Notes under the pieces: model-generated
Databases searched by the model: none
Seen by the model: only the letters and a program-made list of their open reading frames with translations
Told to the model about the DNA's origin: nothing
In this document: piece by piece, positions 34,950-46,829 of the stretch
Numbering within the stretch: the first letter of the stretch is position 1
Layout: the number at the start of each line of letters is the position of its first letter
Program-made: the position numbers and the translations under genes
Assembly (NCBI GenBank): GCA_015680685.1
Contig: MNCI01010159.1
Location: forward strand, 364,906 to 428,905
Direction: 5' to 3'
Length of the DNA: 64,000 bases
Source of the DNA: Gnetum montanum
Lineage: Eukaryota > Streptophyta > Gnetopsida > Gnetales > Gnetaceae

Positions 34950-35032
34950 ATAACTCAATATTGCCCACTAGAATCAAATCCATAACTTGGAGTCACCAAG
35001 TTAAGACTCTTATCACTAGGCTAACATCACAT
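34950..35032 (-). repeat. tRNA-derived SINE-like or tRNA-like fragment
   Basis: Minus strand has an A-box-like TAGCCTAGTGATAAGAG and, about 34 bases on, a B-box-like GGATTTGATTCTA (GGTTCGAATCC with transitions). The spacing suits a tRNA-derived pol III promoter. It lies between the copia LTR and the 3' side of the LINE. Too short and decayed to assign a family. Confidence 0.35.
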
Positions 35033-35214
35033 TTTTTATCTATTTGGTAGTACTGTATAGCTTTTGAAATAGCTAGTTCATCATCATGATTGTCCTAACA
35101 TTGTCCCAACAGATTAGGATCAACTACATGAGTTTTTTTTTCACTATTTATATCTATAAATAGCTATATCTTTTTGTATTTGTAATTTCATTAAATCAAC
35201 TTCAATTATTTTTT

Positions 35215-36540
35215 CCACATATTTTTTTATCTTCCCATCGATGGCCTTCTTAGAATAATGATGTACCAACCTTTTTCATAGACTTGTAATAAAATCTTCT
35301 CTACACATGCCCAAACCACCTAATATGTCATTCCTCTAATGTATGTACTATGAATTTTATCTCTTTTGATAATACTAAACATCCATCTAAGCATTTTTAC
35401 CTTTTCACACTAATTTATTATTCATGACTCTCTTATACTTCCCAACTTTCAACATCACATAAAATAATAGGTCTAATTGTTGTCTTATAAAATTTTTCCT
35501 TTAGTTTTATTAGGATTATTTTATTATATTATACATCACTAGCCTATCTTCATTTTAACCATCCTACCTCAATCCTATTTCTTATATATTTATCAATTTC
35601 TCCATATGATTGAAGCATTGATCTTAGGTGGCAAAATAGTTTGCATTGAGGAATCTTTTGATCTTGAATTTTCACTTTTGTATTACTATTCATGATGTTA
35701 TTAAAATTTCATTCTAAATATTTTGTCTTACTGGTACTAATTTTTAAGCCTTTTGATTCTAGATCATGTCTCCACTTTTTTTATTTTACAAGTAATATTT
35801 TTTAGAGCTATATCCACCAACACAATATCATGTGCAACTAACAATACCTAGGGATAGCATCTTGTATTTTCTTTATTAATTCATCCATAGAGATGGAAAA
35901 TAAGTAAAGCTAGGTGTAGATCCTTGATGTATATCTAACTAGAAAATCAAATGTGATTCTACAAGCTATACTAATTTTAGTTGTAGCTCCTTCATACATG
36001 TATTGAATTACTTCAATATATTCATCAGGGATGCTTTTTCTCCAAAAGACCCACCAAATAATATCTCTATGCCTCTATCATATTCTTTTTCCAAGTTAAT
36101 CAAGAACATTTATAGATTCTCTCTACATTAATAAAATTTCTCTATTAATTATCATATCTAGAAAATAGCCTCTATAGTAGACCTTTCTAGCATAAATTCA
36201 AACTAATTTTTTGATACTTATGATTCAAGTCTCAGATATTATTATATGAATCTCTCCCAAAGCTTCATAGTATGACTCATTATCTTGATCCCTCTACAAT
36301 TTGCACAATTTTGTACATTTTATTTATTTTTGTGGATGGAAGTAATAATGATTTCTCTTCAGTTTTGAGCATTTCTCCATCCTTCAAAATTTTATTAAAT
36401 AATTTTGTTAGTCATGAAAATCCTTTATCTCATAATGCTTTTCAAGCTTTCATAGGATTGTTATCTAGCCCAACAACTTTTCTATTTTTTATCTCTAATA
36501 AGGTTATGTTAATATCATAGAAGCAAACTTCATTAATTAA
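35215..36540 (-). pseudogene. RTE-type LINE reverse transcriptase, broken
   Basis: Minus-strand reading from 36500 down: KVVGLDNNPMKAWKAL and LTKLFNKI (RT N-terminal block), IVEGSR then HTMKLWERFI-like text, NQFGFMPGRS-type block damaged as FEFMLERSTIEAIF (about 36180), FLINLEKEYDRG (about 36095), the FADDIVLVDE catalytic block as VAHDIVLVD (about 35810-35836) and a C-terminal KMLRWM...RDKI then RWFGHV-like region (about 35390-35290). This order is typical of plant RTE-like LINEs. The catalytic first Asp is lost. Endonuclease and 5' end are not seen. Confidence 0.7.
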
Positions 36541-36878
36541 ACCTAAATTTGGTTCTTCTTAGATGTCTTCTCTTGGAAACTTATCACATCTAAAATTAAC
36601 CATAGATAAATTCATAAAATTGCTAAGAGGCATGAATTCAATACTCAGAAATCCATGAAATACTTAAGATTACAAAATTAATTATTAGAACACTTATTAC
36701 ATCAATTATAAAATCTTATAATCCAATAAGCAATAAATCATAATGAAAAAAATACTAAACAATATTCCTAAAATGATTAACTAAAATCTCAAAAAATATC
36801 ATTTAACTACAAGATATTCATATGGGTCATCTTATAAATCCATGACATGGCTTCAAACTATAACAATGTTTATTGTAA
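36541..36878. other. Unassigned AT-rich spacer
   Basis: No gene or repeat is recognised; it may be further LINE sequence or the pre-insertion flank of element F. Confidence 0.3.
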
Positions 36879-39220
36879 CTCCCCACGATAGGATCCCATG
36901 GTATTGTGCTTATGATGTGCATGCATGCTTAGTTCAATTGGAAGTCATGAGGCTATGTAGCTAGATTGATTATTTTAATAATATTTTATGATATTTATGA
37001 CTATTATGAATATGCATAATATTATGATTCCATGACTATGCATAGATGTCTAATTTGGTGTTGTTACAAATAAGGTAAGAGGTTGATGGGAAAAGACTAA
37101 GTTGTAGGTAGGGATGACCTTGAACTATATATTATGACTAAGTATGATCATTAATGTTGTTTAGTAGTCCATGTCAAGTCAGTGTTGTCTCATTGATCAT
37201 GTTATCACATTATGATGGTTACCATGTTATGCATGTCTAGGCGTTTGTGTGGCTAGTTAGTATATTATATGATATTTATGGATGTTTATGATTTGGATAA
37301 ATTATAGAGTTCATAGGGTCAATCAGTATTTTAAATGGCTATTTTGTGAGCATGTAATGGGTGTGGATCCCTTGGTATTAGTTGGGATGAAAAAAGTAAT
37401 TCGAAAACCTTGGAAAAGTAGAACTAAGATTAAGATTATTTATATTTAGTTTTACTAATAAAAAATAAATCATATTTACTTCTTATCCTCTCAATCAAGT
37501 ATTCCAAGTTTTTGCTATATTATTTCTCTCTTCAATTTCTCTTGATTCTTAGTTTATTTCCTTAATTTTTTGGATATTAGAAAGCTAGTGTTGAATAAGA
37601 TGTAGTTAAATAGGTTTAATTTGAGTTCTAGAGAATATAGAACTTTAGTAGAAGTATTTTGATGCTTATGATTCTAATTTTTAGTTTCAACAAGTTCTAG
37701 AGTTTGGTGATGTTGATTGGTATGTTTAAGATTCTAGTATTGTTGTATTCATAATTTTTATTATGTTATGGATCATGATTGATGTTTGTACCATATTTAG
37801 GTGTAGTAGGGACTAACTACTAGTCTCTCAAGTGTTAATAGAACTTCACATTGCTTGTGGTTTTGTGAAATTAGATGTCTAAGTATTATACATGTCATTT
37901 TTAGCTATTATTACACATTTTTTATGCCCAATGAGACTATGAGATAGGTCATAGTATGTTTATGGCTTGATTGCGTCTAAGGACTTTGTAGATATGAATC
38001 ACAATATCCTTTCCACATCTTATTTGTATTAAAAAATTTAAGGAAAGTAGGTCATAATGGTCTAGTTCTATAGTTGCAATCAATATTACAATGAGAGTAC
38101 AAGTCATGATAGGCTTATGTTGAGATCATTGCAAGGTTGGGCTTTGATGAGAGTTGTGAAAAAAGAGTGTAGTTCTCACACTAACTTTCAACTTAGACTC
38201 TTCCCCTATCATGAGATAGTGATAGTCAATGTTCTTACAATGAGATCATTATAAGTTTTAAATTGATGTTTTCTCTTTAGCACGAGTCATACATAAACAT
38301 GGTGCTATCATAATGGGATCATAATCAAATTTTTAGTGTAAGGTATAAAGTTATCACAAGTCATAACAAGTTAGAATCCATAATAATATTCCCATGAAAG
38401 TGTGATGAAAGTCATGGTTTAGATTATAATCTATTAAGTTGACAAAAATGCATGTTATGAATGATGAATATGGAGTGGTTGTGCATGTGTGGAAATTTTT
38501 TAATGTGAATTTTAAGGCATGATTCTTACATGATGTAATGAGTAATATGTCATGTTTCAATTTATGCTAAGTACCTCAATGCCTATAGCACTAGTTTCTT
38601 AGGGTTAGTGAATATTCTATTTATGAACTATGATTGTCTTATGTGTTTCCTCATGATTGTACTTGGATATTGATTAACACCTATAGCACTATTTTCTTAG
38701 GATGAATGGTTTTCTTTATTAGTTATCATATGACTAGTTTATGACATGTTGTCATCCATGTATTATTCATATGATGCATGTATGAATGTATTCATGTATG
38801 CATTCATGCTGGTGGTACCAACACAAGGGTATGAACTAGTTGGTAATGAGACATCCTGCTAGAATATGTACAGTGTAAGGGTATGAACTTGTATATGTAT
38901 AGTGTACATATTTTGTATGTGTATAATCATGTGTTAGATATATTGATTGACATCTTGTGATACTTAGACTTTCTAATTATGATGGATATATGTGTAATGT
39001 ACTTTGATTAAATGTGATGCTTTTATATATGTGTTAGTGAGGATTTGGGCTTATATGCTTTTCTATTATTATGATTAATGTGATTTTTAAGGAGTGAGTT
39101 ATGAGCTTTCACTACATTTTTTGATCCATTTTCATGATATGTTACATGTTTTCTTAATAATATCTATTAGAGTATTCCTTTCACCCAAGCTTAGCTTGGG
39201 TCAAGTAGTTTAGGTCTTAT
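36879..39220 (+). repeat. Long 5' LTR of element F
   Basis: Starts TGTAACTCCCCACGA, compare TGTGACACCCC starts of Tekay-type LTRs, and ends just before the primer site. No gene in it. It contains a 19-base palindrome (39183-39201, ACCCAAGCTtAGCTTGGGT) near its right end. There is no second copy in the window, so limits are inferred from the two signals alone. Confidence 0.5.
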
Positions 39221-39224
39221 ATAG

Positions 39225-39236
39225 TGATATTAGAGT
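39225..39236 (+). other. Primer-binding site of element F (Met-tRNA type)
   Basis: TGATATTAGAGT is TGGTATCAGAGC with three transitions, four bases after the proposed LTR end. Confidence 0.55.
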
Positions 39237-39296
39237 AGGTTAGTCCACTTAGTACATGATGTTTGATAATTATCTAATTGATTGAAGGCATTTAAG

Positions 39297-40670
39297 ATGT
39301 CAAACAAATAAAGGTCAAATGACCAAGGTTGCCACATGAAGGAGGCACAGGTATCACTAAGTCCACAACTGCAAATCTTAGTAGTGATTTAGGCTCCAAT
39401 AGTAAGCATAGGGGTTAGTGATATGTAAACAAAGCTTACTAATCAAATGATGTAGTTATTATAGTAGTTCATAGCCAAGGCAGGTGTGATTCCATATCCT
39501 TCTATATTCATTCAAAAAATTGGGAGTGGTAGTGGCATAGGTGGAGCAAGCATTAGAAAGGTAGGTTGTGGTAGTTATGCTAGTGTAGTCAACAAAATCA
39601 ATCAATAGCATATTAGTGGATAGATACTATGAGACATTGGTTTAGGTTTAAGGAGTAGGCCAAGGATTATATTAGAGAAGAGGTTTTTTGATTATATTTT
39701 CTAAGTTTCTTTAGTTGCTAATATATTTCTACCTAATACACCTAGGAAAGGAATAAGGTGCTCTATAGGTCATACTGGATGGCAAAACCTTGACAAAGTA
39801 TGATGCATGGTTTTTGGAGCTTAGTAGCTATGTTACTAAGGTCATGGATGTTTAGGACAAGGTGAATAGATTTATCAAAGCAATTTACCTAATTTTAAAT
39901 TATCATGTGCTGTCTCTTTGCCCTATTTCCTATGATGATGCTCATGAGATGACCATGGATTTAGAAAGAAGTTTGATGGAGAATGTGTCTTATGATTGAT
40001 GGATCTAGAGATAAAAGAAAGGACCCACAATTAAAGAGTACCCACCAAATAGGCTTTTAGAGGATGAGGTAATAGAGGATGTGGAGGTTTTCTATAGTAG
40101 ACAACTATCAATGATGATGTTGTTTCCTCTACTAGTTTTAATGCTACTCTTGTATATTACCATTATAGTTAGTCTAGTCATAACTAGAAGAACTGCCTAA
40201 ACTACTATGCATGTGGCCAACTAGGACATTAGGCCAAGCAATACTAGAAGCACACAATGGATTATGGAAAAGGTAGAGGTCATGGAAAGATACCTATAGT
40301 AGCAAGTGGACATTGAGCTCTTGCAAGGAAAGATAGATGAAACAAAGAGGCTAAGGTTGAGTGTATACTTTGATGCATTAGCCATTTGATGTTCATTCCA
40401 ATACTATCATGGAGATAAGAGGTATGATTTCAAACCTTCCTATGTTATTTTTGTTTAATCTTAATTCCAATCACTTGTTTGCAATCCCTAGCATTATATC
40501 TCTATCATGGATTGTTGGTGCATTCTATTGAGGATTATGAGTCTTAGTTAAATCAAATTTATACAAATATATCTATGGAACTATATAAGAGATAATGGAT
40601 TAGTGATCTACATATGATGGATCTTGAGTATTATGATGTTATTTTGCATATAAATTAGTTGTCACAGTTT
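39297..40670 (+). pseudogene. gag: gag and protease of element F
   Basis: Gag text is scattered. A candidate start is ATG 39297. The zinc knuckle at about 40202-40240 reads YACGQLGH-x-AKQY, with the first and last Cys changed to Tyr. Protease follows, ending in the Tekay-type block HMMDLEYYDVILHIN-x-LSQFSANLG (about 40610-40675; usual form LDM.DYDVILGMDWLS...). More stops than sense text in places. The sequence is then cut by a minus-strand LTR. Confidence 0.6.
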
Positions 40671-41551
40671 AGTGCTAATCTAGGCTATTAGTAGAAGCTC
40701 TTGTAATTGCAAACAATAGATGAAGAGTAGGTGAAGATTCAGACCCATCCCAAATTAGCACAATTAGATTTAGCAACCTCAAAATTTTTCTGCAATGAGG
40801 AGCTCCCATGGATTCCAAATCCTAACTCTCTCAAAATCACAAAATAGCATTTGAACAAGAAAAGGAAATGAAAGCTTTATTCTTGCTCAAATAGAGAATT
40901 TACATATGAAAGGAAGAAAAATTTCCAAGCATAGACAAGAGATTCAATCCAACTCACACACACTCAATTAAAGAAATTACACACTCACAAGGATGATTAT
41001 CAAGGCACCTTGCTAAGACTCTATCTCTTCTACTACTCTTCTCTCAATTCCATACACTCTCTATTTCTCTGTCAAGACTCACCTTAGCCTCACTCTTTCT
41101 TTCTCTAGACTCTCTTGATCAAATTGAAGGCCCAAGGAGTTTATTTATATCTTTCCCTTCTATCTCTTCATCTTCCCTCCAATTTATCATTCAATTTAAT
41201 GTTCATTAAAATCTATGGAAGACATCTGCAAGAAATAGAAGATGTCTTTCTCAAGTGCAAAGGTCTCAAAACAGATGTTTTTAAATCATGTGAAACCTAT
41301 CAGTAGAGATTTCTACAATGCAAATGGAACATCTCACATACAAATGGGATGTCTCACTTACAAATGAGATGTTTTACTTATAGATGGGATGTCTCCTCTA
41401 CAAGGCCAAAATACAAAGATGCATGTTTCAATGCCTGGAACCTCTAGACACCTCCAAACAAGTCTCCATAGCCCCTAAAACATCCTAAATTCATCAACAT
41501 AGTCCCAAAACACTCTCAAACATGCCAAAATTCTAGGGAAAGATCCCATTA
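40671..41551 (-). repeat. LTR of the solo-C family, minus strand
   Basis: On the minus strand it starts near 41551 (TAATGGGATC) and shares ACTTGTTTGGAGGTGTCTAG and AGCATC/CATGCATCTTTG.TTTTGGCC with LTR C (16610-16670). GATGTCT repeats occur at 41215-41400. No internal element sequence adjoins it, so probably a solo LTR; the left edge and any target duplication are not resolved. An apparent 63-codon open frame at 41115 has no support as a gene. Confidence 0.6.
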
Positions 41552-41559
41552 TTGGAGAT

Positions 41560-42300
41560 ATGTTGCTTTGGCCTATTTGATGAACACATCATATTGTTAG
41601 ATGCTTTGAAAGGGTTCTAGTTACTTCATGGTGTCTATTTACCAATCTATGATTATAGATCTTTATAAAATTTGCATGGTGCATAATTTTCCTATTGTAT
41701 TTTGTATATAGTTGTCTCATTTTTCATCAAGTTAAAAGGTAGAGTTTGAGATCAAGTTACAGTAAAAAAATAATCTTATTTTCAAGGCCCCATGTCAGAT
41801 GTCTTTGGTAAAGTTAGCAAAGCTAAAAATTTAATTACAAGTTCTAATGTATAAAGGCTTGATTCATCTTAGTGTATCTCATTAGGGTGCTCCTATGCTA
41901 TTTTTTTTGGAGGAAGAATAAAATTCTATGGCTATGTATTAATTATAAGAAGCTTAATCAAGTGATAATGAAGAATAAATATTTTCTTCCACATATTGAT
42001 ATCTTGATTGATTAGCTTCAAGAAGCTCATGTGTTCTCAAAGATTGATCTCAAGTCACACTATAATGGGGTAAGAGTTAGTAACAAATATGTACCAAATA
42101 TATTATTTTATACTTAATACAAAAATTATGAGTTTTTGGTACTTTCATTTAGATTGAAAATGCTCTAGTATTGTTTGTACACTTAATGAATAATGTATTG
42201 TAGTCTTATCTGGATCAGTTTATGATAGTTTTTATTGATGATATTCTAGTATACTCCCCAGATGAAAAAAAGCATAAGCCATCCAATTATTTTTTTTAGT
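41560..42300 (+). pseudogene. pol: Reverse transcriptase of element F, broken
   Basis: Frames give SRPPCQMSLVKLAKLK (usual ISRPPYRMSPVELAELK), NKYFLPHIDILID-x-LQEAHVFSKIDLKSHYNG (41975-42070) and MIVFIDDILVYSPDEKKH (about 42222-42276), with the IDD catalytic pair kept. This wording is typical of Tekay/Del chromoviruses. Two or more frameshifts. It stops at 42300-42328, where the LTR of G begins. Confidence 0.75.
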
Positions 42301-42328
42301 CAAAAATATAGTTTGATGAATATTAATT

Positions 42329-43171
42329 TGATGGATTACATGAATACATCAACATTAACACAAAACCTTCAACATATGCCTTACCTTGTCAACACATCAG
42401 TGTTGATGCAAGCTTAATTAATGCCTATATAAGTGCAAGTAGTCATCATATTTATGATACTATTTGGTTACTACCATAGCTAAACTCTTGCTATTTATTC
42501 CCATAGAAATTATAATTTATCATCAAGTGCCAGTAGCCTAAATCAAGTAGATTATATAGAATTTTATTTAAGTGATGATATAATTGAACACATTCTCATG
42601 GTAGCAATAAAATCAATATTAATTGCTTGCATTGGAATACTTGGCTTCACATTTATTTTTTTTAATTGTAATTTACTATAAGTGTTCTTTAGTTTCATGC
42701 ACTTAGTCAATTTACCTTTTATTTTACTTAATTAAATCACATGAGTATAAGCAACTTCAAGTGTAAAAGCATTAACATTTGATAGTTCCAACAATGTACA
42801 ACTTGTTATATCTAGCAATGGATACTTGATAACCCAATAACATTGATGCATATTCAAGATGTGTACAAACATTTGGAAAGGGATACCCATGCTTAGGCTA
42901 GTTTAGATTTATTTCTTGTCCTTAGATTAAATAGTTTATAAATTTAATAATTAAATATTTTAATATTTTATTAATATTTCCATCATATGCCTCAATTAAA
43001 CTTAACCATATAGATTATGTCCACACAAGTATGATTGGAAAGATAATGACCATCAATCCAACACTTAACTATCTAACGTATTTAAACTAGTCTCAGTCCA
43101 CAAAATTCAACTAGATTACGCGTGAAACACTTATGATCAGTATGGTTAGATGTAGGCTCTATTTCTTGTCA
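42329..43171 (+). repeat. 5' LTR of element G
   Basis: TGATGGATTACA to TTTCTTGTCA; TATA box CCTATATAAG at about 42424, and a U5 that still aligns loosely with the other family LTRs (GTATGGTTAGATGTAGG for GTATGGTTGAGTGTAGG). U3 differs from D, E and I and lacks the GATATC array. Confidence 0.65.
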
Positions 43172-43172
43172 T

Positions 43173-43190
43173 TAGTGTCATTGCTAAGGA
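43173..43190 (+). other. Primer-binding site of element G (tRNA-Asp type)
   Basis: TAGTGTCATTGCTAAGGA aligns with TGGCGCCGTTGCCGGGGA with seven changes, all C-to-T or G-to-A. Confidence 0.6.
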
Positions 43191-43289
43191 CTAGCACTAG
43201 TGTTTTAGATACTTAGAATTATTTAAGGATTAAATTTAGATCCTAAAAGAATTAATCAATTGAAAATAATAATATTTTATTCAAAGGCA

Positions 43290-45700
43290 TTTATCAATTG
43301 CAAATATCTTCTTCTCATAGCATAGATTCCCCAACTATTGATGATTCAACAAAGAGACATGACAAAATCATTAAGAATCAAGATGAAGTGAGCTACTAAA
43401 AGTGAGCTACTAGCATCCAGACTTACACTATTCAAGTTACATTTTGATTCTTCACCAAGATGAACAACTATGGTGGAGGGACTTGAAAAAAACATTGCGT
43501 TGTGAACTAATCACTCATTACTATTAATGCTCATGGTAGCATTGATAAATATGGGACTTGAAGTAGTAACTCTAGACTAAAAAGTAGTTAATCAAATATC
43601 TAGGTCCTACCAATCTATCAAAGTCTAATTATGAAAGGATTGTTTCATGGAGGCACATCATAAAGCCTCTAAGGAAAAGTGGGCTACTATTCACTTAACA
43701 TCATAGTTAAAGAAGGAGGATACTATTTACTAGTTTTGCTAATCTTAAAGCCAAAATTCTTCACCCATAAGTAGAGACAATAAAAAATATTCATGGATAT
43801 TTTTAGTCTTGTTAAGTAACCAAGATAAGGAAAAAATAAGATTCATCACAAGAGGGGCCTCAAGGCCAAGGTCGTCTAGTATGCAACCAATAGAACATCA
43901 AAGAGGTCAATGGAGAAGAGAAAAACATTATAACACTCCTCCATTGAGATAATGTTTTGGAGTGTTATAATGTTTTGCTCTTCTCCATTATAACCAAATT
44001 CTAGTTCTTCATCCTCTTTATCTTTATCATGAAGCTCTGACAAGTATGAATGTGATCAAGATAGGAGGAAAAATAGTTATAGACCTAGTGGAGATGATAG
44101 ATGAGACCATTTTAGAGAAGGCCACCAAGAACATAGGAAAGAATAAAAAGCTAGGCATAGAAATGAACAAAATCATAGCTAGCAATGCTAAAGAATACAT
44201 GGTTATAACAAGAACCTTGGTGATTATGATGCTCATTATGAACTATTGCTTCCTACTTGAAGCATGAACAACATCAAAAAGATAGTTTACATTCCTACCA
44301 AGCATTATAGGGACAACAAAATCAAATAGTTAGACATGAATAATATCTCTAAGTTCAAAGAAGATTACAATATAAACCACAACATTACTTTCAAGTCTTC
44401 CATGATTCCTGTGCCCTATAGAACATTAAGAACGAATTGTAAAATTTGAAGCTTTTTCTAACAACACTCATAAAAATGTAGAAAGTTGATACTAGTTTTT
44501 TTGGAATCAAAACCCATTAGGAGGTGGAGTATGATTCTAGAGTTGCTTAATCACAAATATAAAATGTACTTCCAAGTGTCCAACTTAAGAAAGAAATAAA
44601 AGGATGGAGATAGGCAATCATGAATCCATTGATGTAGCCTTGGGTCAATGCTATACTCTACTTTATCAATGCTTAGAACATTACTTCTCTTAAAAGGAAC
44701 GACTATGTCATCTTATAAATGGACTCAAAAATAAGATAAGAGAAGCTCTTGGGGTTTATGTCCAAGGAGGATTATCTAAAATGAGATCTTATCAAATCCA
44801 AAGGCTCATTGATCAAGTGCCAAAAGAGAAAGATAAAGTTGAAAAGAGAGAGTGTGTAGATAAGTACAATTGGAACTCTTTTATCTACAAAAAGGAGGTT
44901 CATCATTATAAGCCAAATGAAGAAGCACCATTGAATGAAGTAATATAGAGAAATACCTTTTCTATATGAAAATTAGTTACTGAAAATTTGGAAAAGAGTG
45001 ACAAAATTTGGGACTCCATGAATGAAAACTTTTGGACAACCCTTAAGATCATGAGGGCAAAAGTAGAATAGAAGAGATCCAAAGAAAAGAATAAGAAAAA
45101 TAAAAGAGATGCAATAAAATAATATTATCAATAGAAAGGAAAAGAAACTATAGTAAAGGAGATTGTAGACTCCAAATCACATGATGATGGCTATGATATT
45201 TGCTAATATGAATATTCAAAGAATTATTATCTAGTAATGTTAAATCTCCAAGGGTCTAGGATTTATGCCTTAAAATAAAAGTTTATCAAAAGGAAAACAC
45301 CAAAAAGGTTTTCTTATTCTCAAGGAAATTGTAAATATTCCTATCATTAGTAATAGTACTACCCAAGTGAGCCTTTGCCATAATCTTAAGAATACTATTA
45401 GTAGTGGTCAAGCCCACAGTCATGGGAAATGTCACCACCAAGGTAGCAATATCCTTATCAGCGACATAATCCATATGGATATTATGTCCAACAACTTATA
45501 TCTCCCTATGGCTTTATCACACATGTCTTTACTTACCATTATTATACTCTAGAATACCATAGAACTACCACTCCATGTGCTAAATCTCCTTTCACTTACA
45601 CTCCTTATTCTCCATAGCATCATCAACTTTATGATCCAAATCCTTCGTCACATGCTCCACCAATGCAAGGTAATATTTTATTGTAGTCATAATAGTAAAA
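43290..45700 (+). pseudogene. gag: gag of element G, heavily decayed
   Basis: Aligns with gag of D: 44280-44480 corresponds to 19285-19480, and 44690-44830 to the capsid end (LGVYVQGGLSKM for LGTYAQGRLSEL). The zinc-knuckle-like motif is reduced to ICxYEYSKNYY (about 45200). The tail is Tyr/His-rich like that of D. Stops and frameshifts are dense. A near-perfect inverted repeat (43909-43989) interrupts the N-terminal part. Confidence 0.65.
43909..43989. repeat. Inverted repeat, 31-bp arms, 19-base loop
   Basis: Arms 43909-43939 and 43959-43989 are reverse complements except for one base. The loop is 43940-43958. The arms run from AATGGAGAAGAG to CATTATAACACTCC. No family terminus or target duplication is associated. 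Confidence 0.9.
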
Positions 45701-45899
45701 TGCCACTAGATTTATGAACTTAAAAGTGGATAACAACTAGTCAGTTCATCTAAACCTTCGTAGACATCCATGGCTACGAACCCCACATGAGGTACTTCTC
45801 AACCATTCAACCAGCTGCCTTCAAACCAAATTTCCATAAATATACAAACTATCATGTTAACCCATGTAGTTATATATTAGATAAAGTAGAAAACCTTTT

Positions 45900-46330
45900 T
45901 AGAAAGAGAAATAATCTAGGGATTCCTTTGGTTTATTAATATATTACAAGAAATATACTATGCAAGACTCTACTAGACTCAAGTCCTAGAGTAAATCTAA
46001 TTTCACAAGATATGTACATATTATGAAACCTATCATCAATTAAAAAGTGAAACATCTTGTTAGACCTTATAGATGAGTCCATCACTGTTCCTTTAGAACT
46101 AGTGAAGGATATTATGATCATCATTGGTACTTGGTCATATTCTATGAATTTCCTAGTGATTCATGTAGACACTTATAAGGGAGAATTTCTCATCATCATG
46201 GAAAGAACTTGATTAAGTGCTATTGATGCCAAGTTGGGAATTAGGGATCTTTCCTTGAAAATATCCAAGAAACATAAGCATGGAATCATGGGGAAGAAGA
46301 GAGTTTCATGCATTGTGTATAGTGAAACAA
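45900..46330 (+). pseudogene. pro: Aspartic protease of element G
   Basis: LLDSSPRVNLISQDMY (about 45968-46015) stands for the D-S-G-A-x-V-N-x-I-S block, with the Gly lost. Then ESITVPLELVKDIMI (about 46075-46120), FLVIHVDTYKGEFLIIM, LSAIDAKLGIRDLSLKISKK (about 46218-46275). The order is full-length, unlike D. Confidence 0.7.
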
Positions 46331-46829
46331 GGTGCAACTACATATAGAAGATATGAGTGCTCAAACCAAGGACAATTAAAGCATGAAAATCATATGCTGA
46401 AACAAAAAGTATTCAAAGGTACTTTTATGTAGAAATCACAAAGCAAGATGACATCTAGTGGTTGATTTTAGATAAAAGCTATAATTCTACTCTATGCATG
46501 AAACTATAATAAGTCCTCACAAGTACATATATTGATAAACTAGATAAGCTGGAGTAGCTTAGATGCCAACTCTCTCATGTAAAAAACTGGCAAGAAGTAG
46601 ACATGGATTGAGGGTAGTTGAAGATTCTAGAAATATCTAAACTAAAACCTCTAGAATTGAAAACATTACCAGAATAACTTGAATATGTGTTTTTGAAAAA
46701 TAGTAAACTAGTAATTGTGAATGCTAAGCTTACAAAGTAATAAGAACAAAAGCTATTGATGGTGATGAACAAATGGATAACAGTATTCACTAAGTCATAT
46801 GATGAAATTTTAAGAACTAACTTGTTCAT

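Larger units (their letters stand above)
36879..42328 (+). mobile_element. Element F: Tekay/Del-like chromovirus, 5' part
   Basis: A long LTR, Met-type primer site, gag with zinc knuckle, protease and RT up to the YVDD region, cut off by element G at 42328. RNase H, integrase and the 3' LTR are not found in the window. The LTR start TGTAACTCCCC and the 2.3-kb LTR length fit Tekay/Del elements. A minus-strand LTR interrupts it at about 40671-41551. Confidence 0.65.

Noticed and set aside
36272-36520. Open frame of 82 codons on the plus strand
   Set aside because: Antisense of the LINE reverse transcriptase, whose conserved blocks read on the minus strand.
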